A stretch of 64,000 bases of DNA from positions 2,170,001 to 2,234,000 of the forward strand of contig NZ_CP184360.1 in NCBI RefSeq assembly GCF_048595755.1, read 5' to 3'. The notes under the pieces were generated by a model. The model saw only the letters and a program-made list of their open reading frames with translations, made no database searches and had not been told where the DNA came from. This document shows, one piece after another, positions 34,664-43,022 of the stretch. Position 1 is the first letter of the stretch; each line of letters begins with the position of its first letter. This DNA comes from Luteococcus sp048595755. Lineage in GTDB: Bacteria > Actinomycetota > Actinomycetes > Propionibacteriales > Propionibacteriaceae. Made by a program: the position numbers and the translations under genes.

Positions 34664-36439
34664 TCACTCCGCATCCTCGATCTCGGCCAGGACTGCGCCG
34701 GCGGTGACCGTGGCGCCCACCTCGCAGCTGACGGCCTTGATGACGCCGGAGCGGTGCGCCGTCACCGGGTTCTCCATCTTCATGGCCTCGAGGACCACCA
34801 CCAAGTCACCCTCGGCCACCGTCTGGCCGGGCTCGACGGCCAACTTCACCACGGTGCCCTGCATCGGGGCGGTCACCGAGTTGCCACTGGCCTCGCTGGC
34901 CTTTGCGCCACCGCGGTCACGCTTGGTGGGGCGCTTGGCCTTGCCGGAACCGGGCTTGGCGGCGACGGCCAGGTCGCCCGGCAGCTTGACCTCCATGCGG
35001 CGACCGTTGACCTCGACGACGACGGTCTTGGGCTCGACGTGCTCCTCGGCCTCGCCCAGCTCGCCCTTGTAGGGGGCGACCTTGAGATCGGCCGCGGTCT
35101 CGATCCAGTTGGTGTAGACGCCGAAGTTGCCGTCGGCCGCCACGAAGGCCGGATCCTCGAGCACCGCGCGGTGGAAGGGGATGACGGTGGGCATGCCCTC
35201 GAGCACGATCTCCTTGAGAGCGCGGCGGGCGCGGGTGATGGCGTGGTCACGGTTGACGCCGGTCACGATGACCTTGGCCACCAGCGAGTCGAAGGAACCC
35301 GGGACGGTCATCCCGGCGTGGTAACCCTCGTCGACGCGCACGCCGGGGCCACCGGCGGGCTGCCAACGGGTCAGGGTGCCCGGAGCCGGCATGAAGTTGC
35401 GGCCGGCGTCCTCGGCATTGATGCGGAACTCGATCGAGTGGCCGCGGATCTCGGGATCGTCGAAGCCGAGCTCCTCGCCATTGGCGATGCGGAACATCTG
35501 CTGCACCAGGTCGAGGTCGGTGACCTCCTCCGAGACGGGGTGCTCCACCTGCAGGCGGGTGTTGACCTCGAGGAAGGAGATCAGGCCGTCCTGGGCGACC
35601 AGGAACTCGCAGGTGCCGGCACCCACGTAGCCAGCCTCCTTGAGGATGGCCTTGGAGGACTCGTAGAGGCGCTCGATCTGCTCGTCCGTGAGGAAGGGAG
35701 CGGGGGCCTCCTCGACCAGCTTCTGGTGACGACGCTGCAGCGAGCAGTCGCGGGTGGAGACCACCACGACATTGCCGTGCTGGTCGGCCAGGCACTGGGT
35801 CTCGACGTGGCGGGGCTTGTCCAGGTAGCGCTCGACGAAGCACTCGCCACGCCCGAAGGCGGTGACGGCCTCGCGGGTGGCCGACTCGAAGAGCTCGGGC
35901 ACCTCTTCCATGGTGCGGGCCACCTTGAGGCCACGACCGCCGCCACCGAAGGCGGCCTTGATGGCGATGGGGAGTCCGTGTTCCTTCGCGAAGGCGACGA
36001 CTTCGTCGGCGTCGGCCACCGGGTCCGGGGTGCCGGGCACCAGCGGGGCACCCACCTTGAGGGCGATGTGGCGGGCCTTCACCTTGTCGCCGAGGTTCTC
36101 GATGGCCTCCGGCGGGGGACCGATCCAGATCAGGCCGGCATCGATGACGGCGCGGGCGAAGTCGGCATTCTCGGCCAGGAAGCCGTAGCCGGGGTGGACG
36201 GCATCGGCACCGGCCTGCTTGGCGATCGACAGCACCTTGTCGACGTTGAGATAGGTCTCGGCCGGGGTGGCTCCGTTCAGCGCGAAGGCCTCGTCAGCCA
36301 GCTTGACGAAGAGCGCCTCCGAGTCGCTGTCGGCGTAGATCGCAACGCTGCCGATTCCGGCATCGGCGGCGGCACGAATCACACGCACGGCGATCTCGCC
36401 GCGGTTCGCCACGAGCACCTTGGTGATCTGGTTTCCCAC
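34664..36439 (-). CDS. accA3: Acyl-CoA carboxylase alpha chain (biotin carboxylase + BCCP)
   Basis: 591 residues. The biotin carboxylase part (about 1-450) has KVLVANRGEIAVRVIRAA, the ATP-grasp loop AAFGGGGRGLKV, and FLEVNTRLQVEHPVSEE with catalytic Glu and Arg. After a Lys/Ala-rich linker, a biotinyl domain (about 515-591) carries EAMKMEN, the Lys that BirA biotinylates. The enzyme makes carboxybiotin for acetyl-CoA or propionyl-CoA carboxylation together with AccD and AccE subunits, encoded 13 kb away here. GTG start with AAGGAGG six bases upstream; TAGAAT (36488-36483) is the likely -10. Confidence 0.95.
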   Translation of the reverse strand: MGNQITKVLVANRGEIAVRVIRAAADAGIGSVAIYADSDSEALFVKLADEAFALNGATPAETYLNVDKVLSIAKQAGADAVHPGYGFLAENADFARAVIDAGLIWIGPPPEAIENLGDKVKARHIALKVGAPLVPGTPDPVADADEVVAFAKEHGLPIAIKAAFGGGGRGLKVARTMEEVPELFESATREAVTAFGRGECFVERYLDKPRHVETQCLADQHGNVVVVSTRDCSLQRRHQKLVEEAPAPFLTDEQIERLYESSKAILKEAGYVGAGTCEFLVAQDGLISFLEVNTRLQVEHPVSEEVTDLDLVQQMFRIANGEELGFDDPEIRGHSIEFRINAEDAGRNFMPAPGTLTRWQPAGGPGVRVDEGYHAGMTVPGSFDSLVAKVIVTGVNRDHAITRARRALKEIVLEGMPTVIPFHRAVLEDPAFVAADGNFGVYTNWIETAADLKVAPYKGELGEAEEHVEPKTVVVEVNGRRMEVKLPGDLAVAAKPGSGKAKRPTKRDRGGAKASEASGNSVTAPMQGTVVKLAVEPGQTVAEGDLVVVLEAMKMENPVTAHRSGVIKAVSCEVGATVTAGAVLAEIEDAE

Positions 36440-36567
36440 TGTTCCTCCTTGAACGGGCCACGGACATGGCCTTGCACCTCGGATTCTAGGGGCAATGGAG
36501 CCAGATCGTCAGCTCTGCGGGCAACCAATCACACTGTGGAACGGCCCGCACGCATAGTCTGGGAGCC

Positions 36568-37077
36568 ATGCCGACACCTGACTTCATCCTGGAACTGCGC
36601 AAGCACATCGGAAATGCCCTGCTGTGGCTGCCCGGAACGACGGCCGTGGTGCTGCGTCCCGGCCCGCGCGGAGACCAGGTGCTGTGCGTCAAGCGCTCCG
36701 ACAACGGTGCGTGGACGCCCATCTGCGGCATCGTCGAACCGGGCGAGGACCCCCACCTGGCGGCGGTGCGCGAGGCCAAGGAGGAGGCCGGCGTCGAGAT
36801 CGAGATCGAGCGCCTGGTCTGGGTGAGCCCGACCGGTCTGATGCAGTACGACAACGGGGACCAGAACGACTACCTGGACCACACCTACCGTGCCCGGTGG
36901 GTCTCCGGCGAGGCCCACGTGGGAGACGACGAGTCGGTGGAGGTCGGTTGGTTCGACCTGGACGCGCTGCCCAAACCCATGAGCGAGATCCAGCGCCGTC
37001 GCATCGGGGTGGCCGTGGGCAACCCGCCCGAGGTGCTGCTCGGCGTCCAGGCCGCCAAGGACTTCTTGGGTGACTGA
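36568..37077 (+). CDS. Nudix hydrolase
   Basis: 169 residues. The full Nudix box GIVEPGEDPHLAAVREAKEEAGV is split over positions 53-75 (G-x5-E-x7-REAKEEAGV). The family hydrolyses nucleoside diphosphates linked to other groups; substrate unknown. The N-terminal LELRKHIGNALLWLPGTTAVVL resembles actinobacterial MutT/ADP-ribose-type enzymes. Leaderless: TAGTCT (36555-36560) is seven bases before the ATG. Its stop is 13 bases upstream of the B12 riboswitch promoter. Confidence 0.9.
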   Translation: MPTPDFILELRKHIGNALLWLPGTTAVVLRPGPRGDQVLCVKRSDNGAWTPICGIVEPGEDPHLAAVREAKEEAGVEIEIERLVWVSPTGLMQYDNGDQNDYLDHTYRARWVSGEAHVGDDESVEVGWFDLDALPKPMSEIQRRRIGVAVGNPPEVLLGVQAAKDFLGD

Positions 37078-37090
37078 CGAGGCAGTGGAG

Positions 37091-37096
37091 TAGTTT
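37091..37096 (+). promoter_or_regulatory. -10 box for the riboswitch-ECF transcript
   Basis: TAGTTT immediately upstream of the riboswitch; the transcript would start near 37103. Confidence 0.5.
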
Positions 37097-37097
37097 G

Positions 37098-37240
37098 GGA
37101 GCCTGCAGCCAGGGGAATCCGGTGCAAGTCCGGAACTGACCCGCAGCCGTGACGACCCTCGTCGAAGTCGGAATGCCTGGCCTGCAGCGAAACCAGGATT
37201 CATCACGCCCCGTCGCGGTTCGCGGGGACGAGGAAGGACA
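37098..37240 (+). promoter_or_regulatory. Cobalamin (AdoCbl) riboswitch
   Basis: The conserved core is unmistakable: CCAGGGGAATCCGGTGCAAG, TCCGGAACTGACCCGCAGCC and GTGACGACC run from 37109 to about 37157, containing the B12-box-like CCGCAGCCGTGA. CTGCAG at 37103-37108 and again at 37182-37187 can pair to close the outer helix. A later GC-rich hairpin (about 37211-37230) abuts the AGGAAGG ribosome site of the next gene, suggesting that B12 binding blocks translation, since no U-tract terminator is seen. Confidence 0.92.
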
Positions 37241-37244
37241 GCCC

Positions 37245-38402
37245 ATGACCCGATCGGTCGTTGCGCGACGTCCTTGCCCTCCCACACCGGCTGCCGCCGT
37301 GGAGACAGTCGGTGCGCAGACAGCCGCCCGGGTCCGACGCACCCGGGTGGTGCATCCGTTGGGGTGGTGGTCCTGGGCGCTGGGCTGCGCCGTGGCCATC
37401 AGCCTGGTCCACAACCCGCTGCTGGTGGTGATGTCCACCGTGCTGGTCTGGATCGTGGTGCTGGAGCGTCGCAGCAATGCGCCCTGGGCACGTTCGACGG
37501 GTGCCTACCTCACCCTGGCCCTGGTGGTGCTGGGCATCCGGATGTTCTTCCAGGTCGTGATGGGTGTCAACCGCTCGGGCACGGTGCTGTTCACGCTTCC
37601 CCAGCTGCAGTTGCCCGGCTGGGCGGCCGGCATCCGGCTGGGCGGCCCGGTCACCCTGGACGGCTTGCTCTACACCCTCTACGACTCGCTGCGCTTGGTG
37701 GCGATCCTGTTGTGCGTCGGGGCGGCCAACTCGCTGGCCAACCCCAAACGTGCATTGCGCTCGATCCCCCCGGCCCTGTACGAACTGAGCGTCGCCCTGG
37801 TGGTGGCCCTGAGCGTCGCGCCCCAGCTGGTGGAGAGCGTGCAGCGCGTGCGGCGTGCGCGGCGGCTGCGCGGCGGTGGCACCGGTCTGCGCGGGCTGGG
37901 CGCGGTGGTGGTGCCCGTGCTGGAGGACGCCATCGATCGATCGCTGCTGCTGGCCGCCGGCATGGAGGCCCGAGGCTACGGCCGTACCCATCGGCAACGC
38001 CCGGTGGGTGCCGGAACCACGGCGGCCCTGATGGGGGCGATGGTGCTGATCACCTACGGCACCTTCCTGCTACTGGGGGTGCCCGGCTCGTCGCCATGGT
38101 CGTGGCTCTGTCTGCTGGGCGGCGTGGGCCTGGCCGTGGCGGGCATCCGGGTCTCCGGGCGTCGGCTGGCCGTGACCCGGTACCGCCCCGATGCCTGGGG
38201 CCTGCCCGAATGGACGCTCCTGCTGGCCGGCGTGATTGCCGTCATCGCGGCGGTCGTCCTGGTGGCGGTGGAGCCCGGCATCGCCAGCCCCGCGGCCTCG
38301 CCACCCCAGTGGCCGCAACTCCATCTCCTGGTGCTGCCCCTGCTGCTGGCCGTCGGCTCACCCCTGTTGACCACCCCGCCACCGCCGGAGGATGAGCTGT
38401 GA
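37245..38402 (+). CDS. ECF transporter T component (probable cobalamin/cobalt)
   Basis: 385 residues. The energy-coupling transmembrane subunit: about 50 residues of cytoplasmic lead, five or more helices, and the coupling helices with the Ala-Arg-Gly signatures (RRARRLRGGG and GMEARGYGR) that contact the ATPases. It has two extra C-terminal helices. ATG 37245 follows AGGAAGG by seven bases; the riboswitch lies directly upstream. It overlaps the ATPase gene (GTGA). The riboswitch, not the sequence of this subunit, is what suggests a corrinoid or cobalt substrate. Confidence 0.88.
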   Translation: MTRSVVARRPCPPTPAAAVETVGAQTAARVRRTRVVHPLGWWSWALGCAVAISLVHNPLLVVMSTVLVWIVVLERRSNAPWARSTGAYLTLALVVLGIRMFFQVVMGVNRSGTVLFTLPQLQLPGWAAGIRLGGPVTLDGLLYTLYDSLRLVAILLCVGAANSLANPKRALRSIPPALYELSVALVVALSVAPQLVESVQRVRRARRLRGGGTGLRGLGAVVVPVLEDAIDRSLLLAAGMEARGYGRTHRQRPVGAGTTAALMGAMVLITYGTFLLLGVPGSSPWSWLCLLGGVGLAVAGIRVSGRRLAVTRYRPDAWGLPEWTLLLAGVIAVIAAVVLVAVEPGIASPAASPPQWPQLHLLVLPLLLAVGSPLLTTPPPPEDEL

Positions 38403-40021
38403 TCGAGTTCGACGACGTCTCCATTCGTCACGCCGGGGCCAAGACCCCGACGCTGGCGGGGGCCAGCTTCGTGATCCCCGACGGGGACCTGTGCCTGGTG
38501 GTGGGCCGCACCGGTACCGGCAAGTCGACCCTGTTGGGCGCCATCAACGGACTGGTGCCGCATTTCAGCGGCAGCCATCTGGCCGGTGACGTGCGCGTCG
38601 AGGGCCGCTCCACCCGGACGCACCGGCCGCGGGATCTTGCCGAGGCCGTCGGATATGTGGGGCAGAACCCGTTGGCGGGGTTCGTGACCGATCGGGTGGA
38701 GGACGAGGTCGCCTACGGCATGGAGCAGCTGGGGCTGTCTCCGTCGGCGATGCGCAAGCGGGTGGAGGAGACGCTGGACATCATGGGCATCGCCGGGCTG
38801 CGTCGCCGGGCCCTCACCCAGCTTTCTGGAGGCCAGCAGCAGCGGGTGGCCATCGCCGCCGTGCTGGCGGCGCAACCTCGCGTGGTGGTGCTGGACGAAC
38901 CCACCAGTGCGCTGGACCCCACCGCCGCCCAGGACGTGCTCTCGGCGATCACCACGCTGGTCTACGAAGTGGGGCTCACCGTCGTGCTGGCCGAGCACCG
39001 GCTGGAACGCGTGATGCACGTGGCCGACTCGGTGTTGTGGCTGCCGGGGGACGGCAGCGTCGAGCACGGGCCCGCCGGTCAGGTGCTGGCGCGTGCCGAC
39101 GTGGTGCCTCCACTGAGCGCGCTGGCACGCCGCCTGGGGTGGTCGGAAGTACCGCTCAGCGTGCGCGATGCCCGTCGCCGGGTGCAGCGCGAGCGCGTCA
39201 CGGTGAGCGCAGCAAGCGCAAGCCGCGAGTTGGTGGTGGCGGGTGGTGCCGAGGTGGCGCGCGTCGAGCAGCTGGGGGTCAGCTACGGCGACGTCCAGGC
39301 CGTGGCCGACGTGTCCTTGAGCCTGCGGGCGGGCACGATCACCGCCGTCATGGGCCGCAACGGGGCGGGCAAGTCGTCGTTGCTGTGGGCCCTGCAAGGT
39401 GCGGCGGCCAGCACGGGGCAGATCGACGTCCAAGGCATCGACCCGCGTGAGGTTGCTGCCCAGCGGGCGCGCGAGGTGGTCAGCCTGGTGCCGCAGGAGG
39501 CCGTCGACCTGCTCTATCTGCCGACCGTGGCCCAGGAGTGTGCCCAAGCCGATCGGGAGACCGACTCTACCGCGGGCACCACGGCGGCGATCCTGCGTGA
39601 GCTCGGTGCCGACCTGGACCCGGAGCGTCATCCACGCGACCTGTCCGAGGGCCAGCGCTTGGCCCTGGTGCTGGCGATCCAGTTGGCGGCCCGCCCCGTG
39701 CTGGTGCTGCTGGACGAGCCCACCAGGGGCCTGGACTATGCCATGAAGGACCAGCTGCGACGCATCCTCACCAGGCTTGCCGCGGGCGGCAGTTGCGTCC
39801 TGGTGAGCACGCACGACGTGGAGTTCGCCGCGGCGGCCACCGACCGCACCATCGTGATGGCCGACGGTGACGTCGTCGCCGATGGACCGACCCGGGAGGT
39901 GTGCACGAGTTCTCCCACCTTCGCGCCGCAGGTGAGCAAGGTCTTCCACCCCAGCGACGTGCTGACCGTCGACGAGCTGATGGTCTCCACCCCCGCAGCG
40001 ACCGAGGTGGCGCGTGTCTGA
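38399..40021 (+). CDS. ECF transporter ATPase, two fused ABC domains
   Basis: 540 residues, a fusion of the EcfA and EcfA' ATPases. Domain 1: Walker A GRTGTGKST (about 33-41), signature LSGGQQQR, Walker B VVVLDEPTSALDP. Domain 2: Walker A GRNGAGKSS (about 318-326), signature LSEGQRLAL, Walker B VLLDEPTRGLD. The linker between them (about 230-280) is Arg/Ala-rich. It powers the membrane T/S complex. GTG start overlaps the T gene; its end overlaps the S gene by eight bases, so the three are tightly coupled. Confidence 0.92.
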   Translation: MIEFDDVSIRHAGAKTPTLAGASFVIPDGDLCLVVGRTGTGKSTLLGAINGLVPHFSGSHLAGDVRVEGRSTRTHRPRDLAEAVGYVGQNPLAGFVTDRVEDEVAYGMEQLGLSPSAMRKRVEETLDIMGIAGLRRRALTQLSGGQQQRVAIAAVLAAQPRVVVLDEPTSALDPTAAQDVLSAITTLVYEVGLTVVLAEHRLERVMHVADSVLWLPGDGSVEHGPAGQVLARADVVPPLSALARRLGWSEVPLSVRDARRRVQRERVTVSAASASRELVVAGGAEVARVEQLGVSYGDVQAVADVSLSLRAGTITAVMGRNGAGKSSLLWALQGAAASTGQIDVQGIDPREVAAQRAREVVSLVPQEAVDLLYLPTVAQECAQADRETDSTAGTTAAILRELGADLDPERHPRDLSEGQRLALVLAIQLAARPVLVLLDEPTRGLDYAMKDQLRRILTRLAAGGSCVLVSTHDVEFAAAATDRTIVMADGDVVADGPTREVCTSSPTFAPQVSKVFHPSDVLTVDELMVSTPAATEVARV

Positions 40022-40802
40022 GCGGTATTCGCGTCGCCCCAATGTGGTGCGTGTCTCGCTCCGTTCGGCGGTGATGCTGACGGTGGTGGCGGTGATGTCG
40101 GTGATGGCCTTCTGCTGGCCGCTGCTGTGGCAGCCCGGGGCCGGGATGTCGGGAGGCCAGCAGACCCCCTTGGTCTTCGCGCTGATCCTGCCCGTCGTGA
40201 TCGCCCTGGTCATGGTGGAGATCAGCGGCAATGACCTGGACGTGAAGGCCTTGGCCCTGCTGGGGGTGCTCTCGGCGGTCGGGGCAGCGGTGCGGCCCTT
40301 GGGGGCTGGCACTGCCGGTCTGGAGGCGATCTTCTTCCTGATCATCATTGCCGGGCGCGTCTTCGGCCCCGGTTTCGGATTCGTGCTGGGCAACACCACC
40401 TTGTTCGCCTCCGCCCTGCTCACCTCGGGGGTGGGCCCTTGGCTTCCCTTCCAGATGCTGGCGGCCGGTTTCGTCGGCCTTGGGGCGGGGCTGTTGCCGC
40501 GGGCACGCGGCTGGTGGGAGGTCGCCCTGCTGGCCGGCTACGGCTTCGTCGCGGGCTTTGGCTATGGCTGGCTGATGGACTTCGCCTTCTGGCCCTTCGC
40601 ACTGGGCAATGCCTCGGAGCTGTCCTTCCAGCCCGGGGCGCCGCCAGCGGAGAACCTGCACCGTTTCGTGCTCTACAACATGGCCACCTCGATGGCCTGG
40701 AATGCGGGGCGGGCGCTCAGCAATGTGGCGCTGATCGCCTTGCTGGGGCCGGCGATGCTACGGATCTTGCGGCGCGCCGCGAGGCGCGCGGCCTTCGAGT
40801 AG
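40014..40802 (+). CDS. ECF transporter S component (probable cobalamin binding)
   Basis: 262 residues, six helices. The substrate-binding S subunit: VSLRSAVMLTVVAVMSVMAFCWPLLWQP, a long loop, then FFLIIIAGRVFGPGFGFVLGNTTLFASALLT, WLPFQMLAAGFVGLGAGLLP and GYGFVAGFGYGWLMDFAFWP. This is the arrangement of the ECF_S / CbrT-like family. Specificity for cobalamin is inferred from the riboswitch at the head of the operon. The C-terminal RRAARRAAFE tail is basic and cytoplasmic. Confidence 0.82.
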   Translation: MSERYSRRPNVVRVSLRSAVMLTVVAVMSVMAFCWPLLWQPGAGMSGGQQTPLVFALILPVVIALVMVEISGNDLDVKALALLGVLSAVGAAVRPLGAGTAGLEAIFFLIIIAGRVFGPGFGFVLGNTTLFASALLTSGVGPWLPFQMLAAGFVGLGAGLLPRARGWWEVALLAGYGFVAGFGYGWLMDFAFWPFALGNASELSFQPGAPPAENLHRFVLYNMATSMAWNAGRALSNVALIALLGPAMLRILRRAARRAAFE

Positions 40803-40808
40803 GCGCTG

Positions 40809-40837
40809 TCAGGCCTTGAAGCCCTCAGGCCTTGAAG
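40809..40837. repeat. Short tandem duplication at the SDR 3' end
   Basis: CAGGCCTTGAAG occurs at 40810-40821 and again at 40826-40837, 16 bases apart. The second copy encodes the last residues and stop of the SDR gene; the first lies just beyond the stop. Probably a small replication-slippage event. Confidence 0.6.
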
Positions 40838-41529
40838 ACGGGGCGCACGCTCACCTGCTCCACCATCGCCTCGGGGCTGGCGAAGACCGCCAAGGCCACT
40901 GCCTCTGCGACGGATCCGGGGCGCAGGTGTTCGCTGGCCACATAGGGGCGTCCGGCCTGTTGTTGCAGTTCCACCTGCATGTCGGTGTCCACCCGGCCGG
41001 GATGGATCGAGCTGACCCGCACCGCTCCACGTTCCTCTTCGCGCAAGGCATCGGTGAAGGCGCGCAGCGCGAACTTCGAACCGGAGTAGAGCGCTCCCCC
41101 CGGGCCGGAGTGGAAGCCGGATCCGGAGTTGATGGTGATGACCTGACCCTGGTTGGCGCGCAGCTGGGGGAGCAGGCGTCGGGTCAGGTCGGCCACCGCC
41201 ACGACGTTGACCTCGAAGATCTCGCGCCACTGTTCGCGGGTGGCCTGTTCGACGGTGGTCGACCGGGCGATGCCGGCAGAGTGGATGAGCAGGTCGAGGC
41301 GCTCGATCGTCTGGGTGGCGGCGCTGACAGCTGCCTCGTCGGTCAGGTCACACACGAAGCCGGCCGCACTGGGCAGCTCGTCGACGACGGCCTGCACGGC
41401 TTGGGCATCACGGCCGCCCACCAGGATGTGGTGCGTGTCGCCCAGGCGTTGCGCGATGGCCAGGCCGATCCCTCGGGTGGCTCCGGTGACCAGGGCGACG
41501 GGACGGGTGTCGTGGGTGCTTGCGGTCAT
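40825..41529 (-). CDS. Short-chain dehydrogenase/reductase
   Basis: 234 residues, classical SDR fold. Cofactor motif LVTGATRGIG (about 13-22), LIHSAGIA in place of NNAG, the active-site Ser in NSGSGFHSG and YSGSK (Tyr and Lys), and SIHPGRVDTDM. An Arg after the glycine motif suggests NADP. Substrate unknown. ATG 41529 is preceded by TAGGGT (41541-41536) at six bases, so it should be leaderless; that box contains the stop codon of the upstream HNH gene. Confidence 0.88.
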   Translation of the reverse strand: MTASTHDTRPVALVTGATRGIGLAIAQRLGDTHHILVGGRDAQAVQAVVDELPSAAGFVCDLTDEAAVSAATQTIERLDLLIHSAGIARSTTVEQATREQWREIFEVNVVAVADLTRRLLPQLRANQGQVITINSGSGFHSGPGGALYSGSKFALRAFTDALREEERGAVRVSSIHPGRVDTDMQVELQQQAGRPYVASEHLRPGSVAEAVALAVFASPEAMVEQVSVRPVFKA

Positions 41530-41538
41530 GGATCCACC

Positions 41539-42981
41539 CTAGGCGGCAGCGGGTAGGTGCTGTCCGTGAAGTACTCGGGGCGTGTCGGGACGTCCGAGGT
41601 CGAGTGTTCGGCTCGGAGTGACCAGGTAGCGATAGCCCAGCGGTGATTGCCACAGATAGATGCCGGGCAGGGGTTGGTGCAAGTGCCAGCCGGCGTGGGT
41701 CTTGGCGCGGTGGACGCTGCGGGTGAGGGGTCCGAGGTTGTCCGGGTGGGTCGGGCCGCCCGCCCTTCCCGGTCCTCGCGCTTGTCGAGGGGCCCAGGGG
41801 ATGGTGTGGTCGAGGTCGAGGCCCTTGGATCGTCGGGTGGACCACGGGAAGACCTCCACGGGATTCCTGAGTTCGACGGCCTCTCGCATGGTCGCGGGGC
41901 ATTCGTAGGCGTCGGAGGCGACGTGGTGGTTCTGGTCGATCACGGGCCGCACCGTGATGCGGTGGTGGGCGCCGAGGGCGTCGGTGAGCCAGTCCAGCAG
42001 CAAGGGCTTGAGTCCCTCTGCACGCACCAGACCGGTGCCGTCGCGCTCGGCCAGCGTGGTGTCGGTGAGGTGCACCACGAGCTGCGCCGTGGGCAGGAGC
42101 TTGTCGGGCTCGACTGACACCTGACCGCAGGTGTGCCCGGCATGCCCGTGGCGGTCGCACAGCTGCTCGAGGGCATCCCCGGTGGGCAGCTGGTCCTGGA
42201 CGTCGGCCTGGATCAGGTCGAGGGCGAGGGCGGGGGCGGCGAGCAAGCCGAGGGCCCGGGAGCGTCGGGCATCCTCACCGGTGGTGTCGCCGCCGTGGAG
42301 AAGGATGCGTGCGAGCCGGTCGACCTGTGCGTCGAGCAGGATCGCGTCGGCGGCGTTGACGACGGCATGCACGGTGGCGACACCGGCGTGGGACTGTTCG
42401 ACCCACAGTCCGCGTCGATCCAGTGCCTCGCAGCGCCTGGCCTCGGCAGCTTCGGGTTCCAGGTGCTCCAGCACCAGGCCTTCGACGAGGTTCTCTATCC
42501 GACGCCAGGCCATACCGGGCATCTGCCGGCTGAGGACAAGGTCGACCAGGCCGGCGTGATGGGCATCCAACTCTGTTGTGTGGGTGGCGATCTTGCGGGC
42601 CTGCCAGACGGGAACCTTTCCGGCGAGGGTGCGTCGCCACAGGTTGGGGAGGCGGTGGCGCACGTCGAGGGCGTGGGCGATCAGCAGGGTGGCGTCGGCC
42701 TTGCGCAGGTGCAACGCGGCGGCGAGCTCCAGGGCGCAATGCTCTGCCACCGCGGGAGTGCCGTCCGAACCGACCTGCACCAGCTTCTCGTGCCCGGGCA
42801 GTGTCGAATCGTCATCCACTGTGGAGTACAGGTCGGCGAAGTGCGCGGCGAGTTCGAACTCCCGGGCCTGCGCGATCCGCACCGCCTCACGCTGGGTGCG
42901 CATGGCCTCGATGACATCGACAGCGGTGTCCGGCAAGGACTCCTGGTGCATCTCGAACCCCCAAGGATCATCGTCGATCAA
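41539..42981 (-). CDS. DUF222 / HNH endonuclease-domain protein (13E12-like)
   Basis: 480 residues. An N-terminal DUF222 helical region (about 30-330; includes LELAAALHLRKADATLLIAHALDVRHRLPNLW) and a C-terminal HNH motif: LDLDHTIPW, then HPDNLGPLTRSVHRAKTH. Such proteins are abundant, multi-copy and mobile in actinobacteria (13E12 repeat family in mycobacteria); function unclear, possibly a nuclease. TTG 42981 follows TATGAT (42995-42990) by eight bases; ATG 42951 is an alternative. It is a plausible mark of past insertion between the ECF operon and the methyltransferase. Confidence 0.85.
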   Translation of the reverse strand: MIDDDPWGFEMHQESLPDTAVDVIEAMRTQREAVRIAQAREFELAAHFADLYSTVDDDSTLPGHEKLVQVGSDGTPAVAEHCALELAAALHLRKADATLLIAHALDVRHRLPNLWRRTLAGKVPVWQARKIATHTTELDAHHAGLVDLVLSRQMPGMAWRRIENLVEGLVLEHLEPEAAEARRCEALDRRGLWVEQSHAGVATVHAVVNAADAILLDAQVDRLARILLHGGDTTGEDARRSRALGLLAAPALALDLIQADVQDQLPTGDALEQLCDRHGHAGHTCGQVSVEPDKLLPTAQLVVHLTDTTLAERDGTGLVRAEGLKPLLLDWLTDALGAHHRITVRPVIDQNHHVASDAYECPATMREAVELRNPVEVFPWSTRRSKGLDLDHTIPWAPRQARGPGRAGGPTHPDNLGPLTRSVHRAKTHAGWHLHQPLPGIYLWQSPLGYRYLVTPSRTLDLGRPDTPRVLHGQHLPAAA

Positions 42982-43022
42982 GTGTTCTAATCATACATCT
43001 GGTTGTGTGGATTCACAAGGGG

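Noticed and set aside
41539..42981. DUF222/HNH gene as a homing element or insertion sequence
   Set aside because: No inverted repeats, target-site duplication or disrupted neighbour could be found at its ends; these proteins are often chromosomal residents.
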